DNA from: CAYLOP01 sp964385305
GTDB taxonomy: Bacteria; Chloroflexota; Anaerolineae; Anaerolineales; E44-bin32
Direction: 5' to 3'
Assembly (NCBI GenBank): GCA_964385305.1
Contig: CAYLOP010000077.1
Coordinates: 1-14,126, forward strand
Length of the DNA stretch: 14,126 nucleotides
Part shown: positions 14,067 to 14,126 of the stretch, piece by piece
How the letters are laid out: every line of letters begins with the position of its first letter
Numbering within the stretch: position 1 is the stretch's first letter
Made by a program: the position numbers and the translations under genes
The notes under the pieces: model-generated
The model's input: the letters and a program-made list of their open reading frames with translations, nothing else
Databases searched by the model: none
What the model was told of the DNA's origin: nothing

Positions 14067-14126
14067 CTCCTCGCCTCCACAGGTGGAAGTGTGTTGCGCT
14101 CACCCGTAAACATCAATTCTTCTTGA

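Noticed and set aside
1..14126. CRISPR arrays, insertion sequences, tRNA or rRNA genes
   Set aside because: No regularly spaced direct repeats, transposase-like protein, terminal inverted repeats or RNA gene sequence was seen on either strand.

Overview
The window looks like part of a bacterial chromosome of moderate GC content. The single run of ten N bases (11657-11666) suggests a scaffolded draft or metagenome assembly. The gene mix fits a member of the Chloroflexota or a similar lineage: a galactitol-type phosphotransferase (PTS) cluster, a BglG/MtlR-type regulator, MgtC, a YdcZ-type transporter, a long TspO-like protein and a cytosolic TIM-barrel glycosidase-like protein. No RNA gene or phylogenetic marker is present, so the taxonomic guess is weak.

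Region 1 (14-6944, all on the minus strand) reads as one operon. In transcription order it encodes a PTS-domain (PRD) regulator, PTS EIIA, a TrpB-like protein, two TrpA-like proteins (A2 then A1), galactitol-type EIIC, EIIB and a dedicated HPr. It runs off the left edge, where the operon may continue (enzyme I would be a natural candidate). The trp-like genes are tightly coupled: TrpB-like and TrpA2 overlap as ATGA, and TrpA2 and TrpA1 are 7 nt apart. No gene of tryptophan biosynthesis, and none of the usual galactitol or tagatose catabolic enzymes, is visible. The trp-like proteins are therefore the only candidate enzymes for the imported phosphorylated substrate. TrpA1 keeps the two catalytic acids of TrpA (Glu49, Asp60). 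TrpA2 has Glu at position 60. The TrpB-like protein keeps the N-terminal TrpB signature but has no identifiable PLP lysine or phosphate-binding loop and lacks the C-terminal part. My inference is a PTS-coupled retro-aldol pathway built from re-purposed tryptophan synthase subunits, which I do not recognise as a described system.

Region 2 (6945-7443) is about 500 bases without a convincing gene. It holds a perfect 12-bp palindrome upstream of the operon, a start-stop ATG-TGA behind a strong Shine-Dalgarno sequence, and a promoter candidate for the next gene.

Region 3 (7444-12910, plus strand) is a series of unrelated small genes: a zinc-ribbon membrane protein with a five-residue Ala/Gly repeat, MgtC, a YdcZ/DUF606 transporter, a VOC protein, a GNAT acetyltransferase, an NAD synthase-like amidotransferase/ligase with an insertion, the assembly gap, a cupin, and a TspO/MBR-like membrane protein. 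Most have their own ribosome binding site and 50-250 bp gaps, so they do not look like one operon.

Region 4 (12963-14066, minus strand) is a convergent gene for a TIM-barrel glycosidase-like domain fused to an NTF2/SnoaL-like domain.
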